Below, piece after piece: positions 9,269 through 17,133 of a stretch of 64,000 bases of DNA (its first letter is position 1; each line of letters starts with the position of its first letter). Below the pieces are notes generated by a model. The model ran no database searches and was not told the DNA's origin. It saw nothing but the letters and a program-made list of their open reading frames with translations. Both the position numbers and the translations under genes were made by a program. Origin of the DNA: DASVTU01 sp036387415 (GTDB lineage: Bacteria > Acidobacteriota > Blastocatellia > Pyrinomonadales > Pyrinomonadaceae); the NCBI GenBank assembly GCA_036387415.1, contig DASVTU010000019.1, positions 124,001 to 188,000 of the forward strand. The letters are read 5' to 3'.

Positions 9269-11437
9269 GTGTCCTTACAAGTAATGGATAAAGCCGCTGC
9301 CGCCCCAGAGCGCGCCGTGTCCCACACACTAGAACCAGAAGAAACGCCTGCTGGTTGGGCGCAAGCACTGGAATCCCTGGCCGTCGAAAGCGGCCTCGCT
9401 CTCCTGCTTGTCGCCGGACATCAGCCGCCCTCGCTCGCCGCGGCCAACAACAACTCCATCTGTCACGCCTTTCAGTCGTCGCCTACACACGCACACCTCT
9501 GCGAGCCTTACTGCGGCGTGGCTTACAAACGCGCATGGGATGCCGGAGCGCCCGCGCATTATCGCTGCCACGCCGGACTCCACTGCGTCACGATGCCCGT
9601 CGAAACAGACGAACGCACGCGCCATCAACTCGCCGTCATAGGCGGGCGCGCCTTTCTGCGTAGCGCCGATTATCGCGCTCTCGCCGAACGTCTCCGCACA
9701 GGCGAACTCTCCGAACTTCTTTCCTCCGACCTCTTTCGCAACGTTATCTTCGCCTCGAAACAGGATTTGGATGAACTGGCAAAACACGTCGAGGAAGCAG
9801 CGACGGAGTTAAGAGGCAACGTAGAGGGAGACGACGGAGGAGAAGAAGGGAGAGGCGCAAAGAAGCCGACGAGCGAAACGCGCGTCGGCGCATCGCGCGC
9901 CAAAGACCCCGGCAAAGTGTCCTTGATTGGTCGCGCTCCGGCAGATTACTTCTCGTCCGACATCTCGCTTCAGGATGCTTGCAGCCGCGCCGTTCCGTCG
10001 CTCGTCGAAATCCACGGCATTGAATCGGTGGCGCTCATGCTCAGACAGGAAGACGCTTTCGCACCCTATTGCGTCACGGGAAGATTCGTCAACCATCCAC
10101 CGCGCATCTCGCTCAAAGCCAAAGAACTCAAACTGCTACAGTCCGCCCGACAGGGCGAATCAATCACCGTTCCGGCAAGCGGTCGCACGTCTACGAGCAG
10201 ACAGGATTTTGTCGAACTGTTTCCCATGATTATCGGCCATGAGATAAAGGGCATGGTCGTCGTCGGCGATGCGATTTTAAGCGACGCGCAACGCCGCGCC
10301 GTCCTAGCTTTCACGCGCGAAGCCGTGCTGCCACTCGAAGTCCTACGTCTGCGCGAGGAGTTGGAACGACGCATGCGCGCGGCCACAAACCTCCAAGCAT
10401 TCACCGAACGCATCAACTCGCTAGAGCCTGACGAAGCCTACACCACCATTCTGCGACACTCCGCCGAACTGCTTCACGCCGAACGCGGCTCGCTTCTTCT
10501 GTTCGACGAGAGAGCCAACGAACTCGCCGTCAAGGCCGCCGTCGGACCACGCGCAGAGATTGCAAGGGATGCGCCGCGCATGCGACTTGGCGACGGCGTG
10601 GCGGGTTCCGTCTTGCGCGAGGGACGCCCGCTCGTCGTCAGCGACATGGCGGTCGCTGGACATCATCCCGCGCCCGCCGAACGCAGTTACAAAACCAGTT
10701 CCTTTATCAGTTATCCGATTATCGTCGGCGGTCGCAAAGTCGGTGTCTTGAACGTCACGGACAAGGCTGGCGGCGGCGTCTACAACGAGATGGATTTGGG
10801 ACTCTTGGAGATGATTGCGCCGCAGATGGCGCTGGCGCTCGACCGCGCAGAGTGGCATCAAAAGGCGACGCAGTTTCAGTTGCTCTCCATCACAGACCCG
10901 CTCACAGGTCTTCTCAATCGTCGTTACATGGAGGAACGTCTCTCCGAAGAACTCGAACGCTCGAAGCGACACCCGTCGCCGATGAGCTTCATGATGATCG
11001 ACATCGACGACTTCAAAAGTTACAACGACCGCCACGGCCATCAGGCGGGCGACCTCGCTCTTGAGATGACGGCTCAGTGTTTGAAGTCGGCCTTGCGTTC
11101 GGCAGACGTTGCTTCGCGCTATGGCGGCGAAGAATTCAGCATCCTTCTGCCGCAGACCAATCTCTCCGAAGCACACGTTATTGCCGAGCGCATCCGTCGC
11201 CGCGTCGAGCGCACACACTATCCGCACGGCAAGACGCAACCGCTCGGAGCCGTCACCGTCAGCATCGGCATCTCCGCCTTTAGCCCTAATCTGGATACGC
11301 CCGCAAGCATCATCTACGCCGCTGATCAGGCGCTCTACTCCGCCAAGAGTCGCGGCAAAAATTGCGTCGATTCATTCTCTCCTAACGCACCTGATTCTCC
11401 TGTTGCGCCGAGTGATGCCAACCGAAAAGCCAAATGA
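9269..11437 (+). CDS. PocR-GAF-GGDEF diguanylate cyclase
   Basis: Cytoplasmic sensor that should make cyclic-di-GMP. The N-terminal ~150 residues look like a PocR sensory domain, with clustered Cys/His residues (CHAF, CEPYCG, CHAGLHC). A divergent GAF-like segment (about 215-365) and a clear GAF domain (about 385-540) follow, then a GGDEF domain from about 555. The active-site motif is GGEEF (619-623). An RxxD inhibitory site (RSAD) lies five residues before it, so product inhibition is likely. No membrane segment is present. GTG 9269 or ATG 9284 may be the start. The 3' end overlaps the next gene by 23 bases. Confidence 0.88.
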   Translation: MSLQVMDKAAAAPERAVSHTLEPEETPAGWAQALESLAVESGLALLLVAGHQPPSLAAANNNSICHAFQSSPTHAHLCEPYCGVAYKRAWDAGAPAHYRCHAGLHCVTMPVETDERTRHQLAVIGGRAFLRSADYRALAERLRTGELSELLSSDLFRNVIFASKQDLDELAKHVEEAATELRGNVEGDDGGEEGRGAKKPTSETRVGASRAKDPGKVSLIGRAPADYFSSDISLQDACSRAVPSLVEIHGIESVALMLRQEDAFAPYCVTGRFVNHPPRISLKAKELKLLQSARQGESITVPASGRTSTSRQDFVELFPMIIGHEIKGMVVVGDAILSDAQRRAVLAFTREAVLPLEVLRLREELERRMRAATNLQAFTERINSLEPDEAYTTILRHSAELLHAERGSLLLFDERANELAVKAAVGPRAEIARDAPRMRLGDGVAGSVLREGRPLVVSDMAVAGHHPAPAERSYKTSSFISYPIIVGGRKVGVLNVTDKAGGGVYNEMDLGLLEMIAPQMALALDRAEWHQKATQFQLLSITDPLTGLLNRRYMEERLSEELERSKRHPSPMSFMMIDIDDFKSYNDRHGHQAGDLALEMTAQCLKSALRSADVASRYGGEEFSILLPQTNLSEAHVIAERIRRRVERTHYPHGKTQPLGAVTVSIGISAFSPNLDTPASIIYAADQALYSAKSRGKNCVDSFSPNAPDSPVAPSDANRKAK

Positions 11438-13685
11438 CCGTGCGCGCGGCAAGCGCATTCTGGGACGCATCGCCCCGGCGGATTTCGTCGGGCGTAGCGC
11501 GGCGCTCCGGCGGATAACGAGCCTCGCGCCACACGGCGCGGAGCAAGGCGGCATGCTCGTCCTCGCCGCTCCTTCGGCTGGCACTTCGGAACTTCTCCGA
11601 CAGGCGTACGACCAACTCTTTCAGCAGCGCGGTGGTTCTTCGCCCATCTATTTCGCCCTGTCGCGCAACGACCAGACAGTAATCGGCGCGGCGCGTCGTT
11701 TTCTCCACACGTTTCTGCTGCAACTCATCGCGCATCGTCGCGGCGATACGATGTTGTTTGATGCGACGCCGACGCTCCATGAATTAAACGAACTGGTTGC
11801 GCCGTCGGATTACGAGTGGGTCGAACGTCTGGTACAGGCTTATGAGCGCGGGCGTGAGGGCGGCGACGAACGCGCGTTGGTGCGTCTGTGTCTGAGTGCG
11901 CCGCAGCAGGCCGCCGCGAGGGGCGCGCACTCGTTGGTCATGCTCGACGACGTGCACTTGGCAGAGCATTTGAAGGGAGAGACGAATCTCGGTGCGGAGA
12001 TTGCGCGCGCTTCGACGAATGCGGAAGTGCCTTTTGTGTTGGCGGGTTTGCGTCGGCGTCTGTTGGACGTGATGAACGAATCGGAAGAACGCGTGCCGTT
12101 CGACGGTTTGGCGACGCTCCATCTCGAAGACCTCACGAACGACGATGCACGCTTGCTGGTCGAGCGTTTGGCGCGCACGTTGCGTGTCCCACTCTCGGAC
12201 GAGACGCGCGATTTGGCCGTCCAGCAATTCGCCGGAAACCCTTTTTGTTTGACGGCGCTAGTGCAGGCGGCGCAGGCGAGCGGCGCGTCGCTGCAAAGCT
12301 TCCGTGACTGTCAGCAGCTTTACGTCGACGAGCTGATGGGTGGGCGCATCAATCGTCGCTTCAACGCGTTGCTCGAAGAGATTTCGCCGCCCGTCGCTAC
12401 GAGGCGTTCGCTCATCCGCGTGTTGCATGAATCGGCGGGTAACATCGGAGGGAAATCGCCCGTCGAAGCGTGGCGACGACGTTTGAATCTCGAAGGCGCG
12501 GAACTCGAACGCATCATGCGCGGCTTGCACGTCTACGAACTGGCGAGCTTTAATTCCACTTACGTCGAGATAGGAACAGGGCTTGTCTGGCGCGAGTATT
12601 TGGCGGCGAATTATCGTCTGCAAGTTTCCGCAGAGCCGCGCGCGTTAGTGGTAGCAGACACGTTAGTCGCCACGCTCAAACGTGCGCCGCAGACGATGGC
12701 ACGCCATTACCGACGCGAGGCCGCGCTCAAGTTAAACGAACTTCTCGCGCGTTTCGATTTTCAGCGCGTGCCCGCAAGCCTGCTTCATTACGACCGTTTC
12801 CGAAGGATGTACAAAGGCGTGAGTGGCGAGGAAGTGGCGGCGGGGCTGGATGCCGAGACAGACCTCGTGCGTCTGCCGCAAATCGTTCATGCCGCGAGCG
12901 GCGCGTCGTTTCATCCGCCGCTCCTGCTCGTCACGGACGAGGAACGTTGCGTCGTCGCACACGGTTTCGACGCCACTCCGTACACGGATGCTAACGCCGT
13001 CGTTTGGGTGGCCGCCGAAGTCGAATCGAAAATGGAAGTAGGTCGCGCGTTGACGGAGGTGTGGTGTGAGCGACTCACACAGTTGGCGCATGCGTGCGGT
13101 TTTAGTCGTGCGCGTCTGTGGTTGGTGTCGCCGGAGGGGTTTTCGGCGGACGCAAGCGAGTTGTTGAACGAGCGCGAAGCCTTCGGTTCAAGCCGACAGC
13201 AACTCGAACTCCTGACCACACGCATCAGACCGGAAGAACGCGCCGACACTGCTTCCGCTGCGCTCGACGAGTTTGAAATGGTGATTCCCATGGGCGGCGA
13301 TACAGAGCTAATTGCGGCGCATACGGTGGAGCAGATTGCACGGCGTTTGGAGTTTCAACCCGACGCTATCAATCAGATAAAAACCGCGCTCGTCGAAGCC
13401 TGCATCAACGCGTCCGAACATAGTCTCAGCCCCGACCGAAAAATTTATCAACGTTTTCGCGTAGAAAGTGATAAATTAGTCGTGACAGTTTCGAGTAGAG
13501 GCGTCGCATTAACTCCTCCCGCCTCTCAAAACAACGAAATATCGAACGGCAACGACACGAACGGCAGCACCAAAGGCCGTCGTGGATGGGGGCTAAAATT
13601 GATTCGCACGTTGATGGACGAGGTGGAATTTGAGCGTGTGGACGATGGAACGCGCCTGCGTATGACGAAATACTTGCGTAAGTAA
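11415..13685 (+). CDS. degenerate P-loop ATPase fused to RsbW-like histidine-kinase-type ATPase
   Basis: A 756-residue fusion from ATG 11415. The N-terminal part resembles AAA/STAND ATPases: FVGRSAALRRI at the start, then a P-loop position reading APSAGTSE (residues 52-59) that lacks the Walker A GK[ST], and a Walker B-like LVMLDDVH. A middle region of no recognised fold follows. Residues ~622-756 form an RsbW/SpoIIAB-like ATPase with the N-box EACINASEH and a G2 box GRRGWGLKLI; the G1 Asp is not evident. A STAS gene follows 16 bases later, the usual partner of such a kinase. It overlaps the cyclase gene upstream. The function as a partner-switch regulator is inferred. Confidence 0.75.
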   Translation: MPTEKPNDRARGKRILGRIAPADFVGRSAALRRITSLAPHGAEQGGMLVLAAPSAGTSELLRQAYDQLFQQRGGSSPIYFALSRNDQTVIGAARRFLHTFLLQLIAHRRGDTMLFDATPTLHELNELVAPSDYEWVERLVQAYERGREGGDERALVRLCLSAPQQAAARGAHSLVMLDDVHLAEHLKGETNLGAEIARASTNAEVPFVLAGLRRRLLDVMNESEERVPFDGLATLHLEDLTNDDARLLVERLARTLRVPLSDETRDLAVQQFAGNPFCLTALVQAAQASGASLQSFRDCQQLYVDELMGGRINRRFNALLEEISPPVATRRSLIRVLHESAGNIGGKSPVEAWRRRLNLEGAELERIMRGLHVYELASFNSTYVEIGTGLVWREYLAANYRLQVSAEPRALVVADTLVATLKRAPQTMARHYRREAALKLNELLARFDFQRVPASLLHYDRFRRMYKGVSGEEVAAGLDAETDLVRLPQIVHAASGASFHPPLLLVTDEERCVVAHGFDATPYTDANAVVWVAAEVESKMEVGRALTEVWCERLTQLAHACGFSRARLWLVSPEGFSADASELLNEREAFGSSRQQLELLTTRIRPEERADTASAALDEFEMVIPMGGDTELIAAHTVEQIARRLEFQPDAINQIKTALVEACINASEHSLSPDRKIYQRFRVESDKLVVTVSSRGVALTPPASQNNEISNGNDTNGSTKGRRGWGLKLIRTLMDEVEFERVDDGTRLRMTKYLRK

Positions 13686-13701
13686 GAAGGGACTTCACGC
13701 A

Positions 13702-14091
13702 ATGATAGAACCTTGCAACAACTATCAGGGAGGGGCGAGGGGCAGCGGCGACATCGCGGTGGTTTATGCCGGAGATTACGTCAATAAACTGAGCGGCGAA
13801 CGCATCGAACGCGAATGCCGCAACAAACTCGACGCGGGATGCCGCACGCTGATTATCAATTTCAAGGGCACGGAATTGGTCAACAGCATCGGTGTTTCGA
13901 TTCTTCTCGGCGTCATTGATGCGGCGGAAGAGACGGGCGCGCATATCGTCTTCGCGGAAGTCAACCGCCACACCATCAAACTCTTCGACCTACTCGGTCT
14001 GACGCGTCACGTCGCATTGGCCGATAACGAAGATGCAGTTAACAAGATGTTAGCCGAATTCGCCGTTCCACCAGCCAACCAGGGGCACTAA
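13702..14091 (+). CDS. STAS-domain anti-sigma factor antagonist-like protein
   Basis: A 129-residue single-domain protein of the SpoIIAA/RsbV type. The conserved loop that carries the phosphorylated serine reads NSIG (Asn61, Ser62) instead of the usual D-S-[ST]-G, so the serine is kept but the preceding Asp is Asn. It sits directly behind the RsbW-like fusion and ahead of an HD-GYP protein, so it most likely switches partner on phosphorylation by its neighbour. No sigma factor is encoded nearby, so the downstream target is unknown. Confidence 0.85.
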   Translation: MIEPCNNYQGGARGSGDIAVVYAGDYVNKLSGERIERECRNKLDAGCRTLIINFKGTELVNSIGVSILLGVIDAAEETGAHIVFAEVNRHTIKLFDLLGLTRHVALADNEDAVNKMLAEFAVPPANQGH

Positions 14092-14184
14092 AGAACAAGC
14101 GGTCGTTAACATGCAACAGTGCGCCGTCAAAGGAAAGCTTCCTCGACTGCACATTTCATCTTTGTTTACGAAGCGGTGGTCTTT

Positions 14185-15504
14185 ATGTCTGACAGGTTGC
14201 GAAAAGTTCTGCACGCCTTTGCCGCGCTCGCCGACCTCGGCGAAGAACTCGCCGACACCAGCGACTTTGAAGAGATGGCTCGTTCCGCGCTTCATGTGGT
14301 GCTCGGCGCGTTAGGGATTCGACGCGGCGCAGTGGCGGAATACGACCGCACGACGTCCACCTTACGTTTCATCGTGGCGCGCGGCATCGGCGATGCGTTG
14401 TCCTTCAGCGTTCCTCTCTCAGCGGACGATGCCGAATCTCTGCGCGCAGGCGAGACGCTCGGCTTTCTCCTCACCTCTCCAACGGAAAACAACTCCGGCC
14501 CGACGAAGACGCAAGACGATTCCGAAGTCGCTGTCGATGTCGCTGCTTCGACGCTCGACGAGCGTTTGAGAAAGCTCTTTGAAAATCTTCGCGCGGAACT
14601 CGTCTTGCCGCTCGTCGTGCGCGGCGACCTGGTTGGCGTTATCCTGCTCGGCGGAAAAGCGAGCGACGAATCTTTCACCACGGACGACCGTGAGGTCGTG
14701 CGCGCGATGGCGCGACACATCGGCGTCGGCATCAACAATCATCGTTTGATGCGCGAAGTCGAACACCGCGCCGTGGAGAATCTGCGTCTCTACGACGAAC
14801 TGCGAGCCATCTATAACGACACCGTGCGCGCGTTTGCCGCCGCGATTGATTGCAAAGACACCTACACGCAGGGACATTCGGCACGCGTCGGCAAGTACAG
14901 CGAGATTATCGCGCGCGAGATGGGTTGGAGCGACGAACACGTCGAAGGCATCGCCGTCGCGGGCTATCTCCACGACATCGGAAAACTGGTGGTTGACCGC
15001 GACATCATCAACGCGCCTTACCGCATCGACGCCAAGCAGTCGTCCGAACTCAATCGACACCCCGCAGCCGGATACGAAATTCTCGCACCGATTCGCCATC
15101 CTTATGCCGACATTCCACTGATGGCTCGTTACCATCATGAACGCATCGACGGTCGCGGTTATCCAGAAGGCTTGAAGGGCGACGAGATTCCCATCGGCGC
15201 TAAAATCGTCGCGCTCGCCGATTCGTTCGACGCCATGACGACCGACCGCCCATACAAACGACGCCGCACGTTTGAGGATGTCGTGGCGGATTTGCGTCGC
15301 AATACGGGCAAGCAGTTTGCGCCGGAAGTGGTCGTCGCCTTTTGTCGTGCGATTTTGAAGGAGATGAACGGCGAAAAGCGTCCGCGCGAGATATTCAAAC
15401 TGCTCGGCAAAGACTACCTCGAACCCGAACGCCTCATGCCGCTCGTCGCGGAGTTGATTGACGAACTCGAATCAGGCGCATACGCCGTCGCGGGCGGCGC
15501 CTGA
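14185..15504 (+). CDS. GAF-HD-GYP cyclic-di-GMP phosphodiesterase
   Basis: Predicted to hydrolyse cyclic-di-GMP, opposing the cyclase at the head of the same unit. From ATG 14185 (439 residues) an N-terminal GAF domain (about 15-190) leads to an HD-GYP domain (about 210-410). Metal ligands are visible: HDIGK at 263-267, the HH of YHHERIDGRGYP, and LADSFDAMTTDRPYK. The GYP signature is intact, so activity is likely. An upstream in-frame start at 14119 would add a non-conserved leader. A strong terminator closes the operon at 15535-15573. Confidence 0.9.
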   Translation: MSDRLRKVLHAFAALADLGEELADTSDFEEMARSALHVVLGALGIRRGAVAEYDRTTSTLRFIVARGIGDALSFSVPLSADDAESLRAGETLGFLLTSPTENNSGPTKTQDDSEVAVDVAASTLDERLRKLFENLRAELVLPLVVRGDLVGVILLGGKASDESFTTDDREVVRAMARHIGVGINNHRLMREVEHRAVENLRLYDELRAIYNDTVRAFAAAIDCKDTYTQGHSARVGKYSEIIAREMGWSDEHVEGIAVAGYLHDIGKLVVDRDIINAPYRIDAKQSSELNRHPAAGYEILAPIRHPYADIPLMARYHHERIDGRGYPEGLKGDEIPIGAKIVALADSFDAMTTDRPYKRRRTFEDVVADLRRNTGKQFAPEVVVAFCRAILKEMNGEKRPREIFKLLGKDYLEPERLMPLVAELIDELESGAYAVAGGA

Positions 15505-15534
15505 AACGTCGAGCACGAATACTCTCAAATACAA

Positions 15535-15573
15535 GTGCGGGTTGTCGAACATTCATCGGCAACCCGCATTTTT
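15535..15573 (+). terminator. intrinsic terminator after the HD-GYP gene
   Basis: Stem GCGGGTTG (15537-15544) pairs with CAACCCGC (15560-15567), followed directly by ATTTTT. It lies about 30 bases after the stop codon. Confidence 0.85.
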
Positions 15574-15681
15574 ATTCCCGGCGGTTCGCTGTTTTATTTT
15601 CAACTTCATTGACTCGCCGCGTGATTTGACATAAAAGCGACTGGCTCGACGTAACTCATTCCCGCCACGGGAGGACTCACG

Positions 15682-16254
15682 ATGTGGAATGAATTCAGGG
15701 AATTTATCAAACGCGGCAATGTGATTGATTTAGCCGTCGCGGTTGTTATCGGCGCGGCGTTCGGAAAAATCGTCACGTCGCTCGTTGACGGCATCATCAT
15801 GCCGCCCATCGGATTGCTGCTCGGCAAGGTTGATTTCGCAAACCTGTTTTATGATTTGTCGGGGCAGCATCCCGCGACGCTGGCGGAAGCCAAAGCGAAG
15901 GGCTTGCCCGTCGTCGCCTACGGTGCGTTTATCAATGACGTGATTTCTTTTCTCGTCATCGCCTTCGTTATCTTCCTTTTCATCAGGCAATACAACCGGA
16001 TGAAGAGCAAACAGGCAACCGACGCCGCGCCGACGACCAAAGACTGCCCGCATTGCCTCTCAACAATTCCGCTCAAGGCCACGCGCTGCGCCAATTGCAC
16101 CGCAGATTTACAACCCACGCGAACCGGACAGGCAATGCAGACGCGCCAACGTCAAAAGGGCAACGCTCGCGGCATTGCCCTTTTGACGTGCAGACGAAAA
16201 AGACTCCGACGTGTGATGATAAATCCTTATTTCGGCTGGATGCGGAGGGTGTAG
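15682..16254 (+). CDS. mscL: large-conductance mechanosensitive channel MscL with read-through tail
   Basis: Pentameric membrane channel that opens under osmotic downshock. The N-terminus EFREFIKRGNVIDLAVAVVIG is the family hallmark; the second membrane helix is near residues 85-105. GGGAGGA seven bases before ATG is a strong ribosome site. The conserved part ends with a two-CxxC segment (CPHC, CANC) near residue 145. The ORF then continues about 45 basic residues through a perfect 15-bp terminator-like palindrome and overlaps the convergent FHA gene by 28 bases. MscL proteins normally end near the second CxxC, so the original stop seems to have been lost. Confidence 0.93.
   Translation: MWNEFREFIKRGNVIDLAVAVVIGAAFGKIVTSLVDGIIMPPIGLLLGKVDFANLFYDLSGQHPATLAEAKAKGLPVVAYGAFINDVISFLVIAFVIFLFIRQYNRMKSKQATDAAPTTKDCPHCLSTIPLKATRCANCTADLQPTRTGQAMQTRQRQKGNARGIALLTCRRKRLRRVMINPYFGWMRRV
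16149..16189. terminator. perfect 15-bp palindrome, probable bidirectional terminator, inside the mscL tail
   Basis: ACGTCAAAAGGGCAA (16149-16163) is exactly complementary to 16175-16189, with an 11-base loop. It lies between mscL and the convergent FHA gene, where a bidirectional terminator is expected, but the mscL frame reads straight through it. Confidence 0.7.
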
Positions 16255-17096
16255 CTGCAAATCTCAATCTTGTCGTCGGGCGAGACGGCGATGCGTTCCT
16301 CGCGCGGCGCTTCGCGTCCGGCGACGAGCGTGGCGTTTCGGCCTTTGGCTGTGAGCCAATAATGTTCGTTGCCGTCGTGTGAGATGACGGCGTGGAGTCG
16401 GCTCACTTCGGCGTCGCCCTTGAGCGGAATATCGACCGAGACTGAACGAGAGCCGCGACCGATGGTGACTTCCGGTTTCATGATAGGCACAACGTTTTGA
16501 CGCACGCCGCCCTGCCAAACTTCGACCGAATAGAGTTCGACCGGACGAGGCACGGCCACGCGCGTCACATCGCCTTCGGTTTCCGTCATTTCGCTATCGT
16601 CACCCGCTTGTGTCGCCCCTGAGCCTGCCCCTAAACCTGCCAGTGCGCCTTCGGTGGGTCGCGTCGTAACCATCGTATGGCCGGTTTCGGTTGCGTCCCA
16701 GACGGGTTGTACGCGAAACTCGCCCTTGTTGAGCGTACCGTCAACACGCAGTTCGACGGCGAAGGATTTCGTGGCGAGTTGGGTTGAGCCGCTCAGTTCG
16801 CGCGCGCGTTCCGAAAGGACGTAGAACAACCCTTGTTCGAGGCCGCGACGTTTTTCGCCCTGCCATTCCTTGTCGTCGTCGTTGCTTAAATAAACGATGT
16901 ATTCGGGCGGGATATAGGTCGGGCCGCCGGGCGGCGTGAACATCTCGCGTTGCATCACCACTTCGATTTCGCGCGCCACCTTGACCAGAAATTCTTCCCA
17001 GATGCGACGCGGACGCGCCTGTTCATCTACGGCGGCCAAAGGGTCTTCTTCGCCCTCGCCGTCAATCCATCTGCGTATCGCTTCAAGTAATCCCAC
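16227..17096 (-). CDS. DUF3662/FHA-domain protein (FhaA-like)
   Basis: Cytoplasmic phosphothreonine-binding adaptor, 289 residues. The N-terminal half (about 30-150) resembles the DUF3662/FhaA N-terminal domain, including REIEVVMQREMF and a YIPPEYIVYLS segment. The C-terminal ~95 residues form an FHA domain with GRGSRS and SRLH; the usual second-motif N-G reads N-A, so it is slightly degenerate. The start is GTG 17096, with GAGGGG about ten bases upstream. It is the last gene of the kinase/phosphatase/RodA cluster and is probably a substrate or partner of the kinase encoded just upstream. Confidence 0.85.
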   Translation of the reverse strand: MGLLEAIRRWIDGEGEEDPLAAVDEQARPRRIWEEFLVKVAREIEVVMQREMFTPPGGPTYIPPEYIVYLSNDDDKEWQGEKRRGLEQGLFYVLSERARELSGSTQLATKSFAVELRVDGTLNKGEFRVQPVWDATETGHTMVTTRPTEGALAGLGAGSGATQAGDDSEMTETEGDVTRVAVPRPVELYSVEVWQGGVRQNVVPIMKPEVTIGRGSRSVSVDIPLKGDAEVSRLHAVISHDGNEHYWLTAKGRNATLVAGREAPREERIAVSPDDKIEICSYTLRIQPK

Positions 17097-17133
17097 AGTC
17101 GTCTCACCCCTCTCGCTGATAAATACTTAATTC

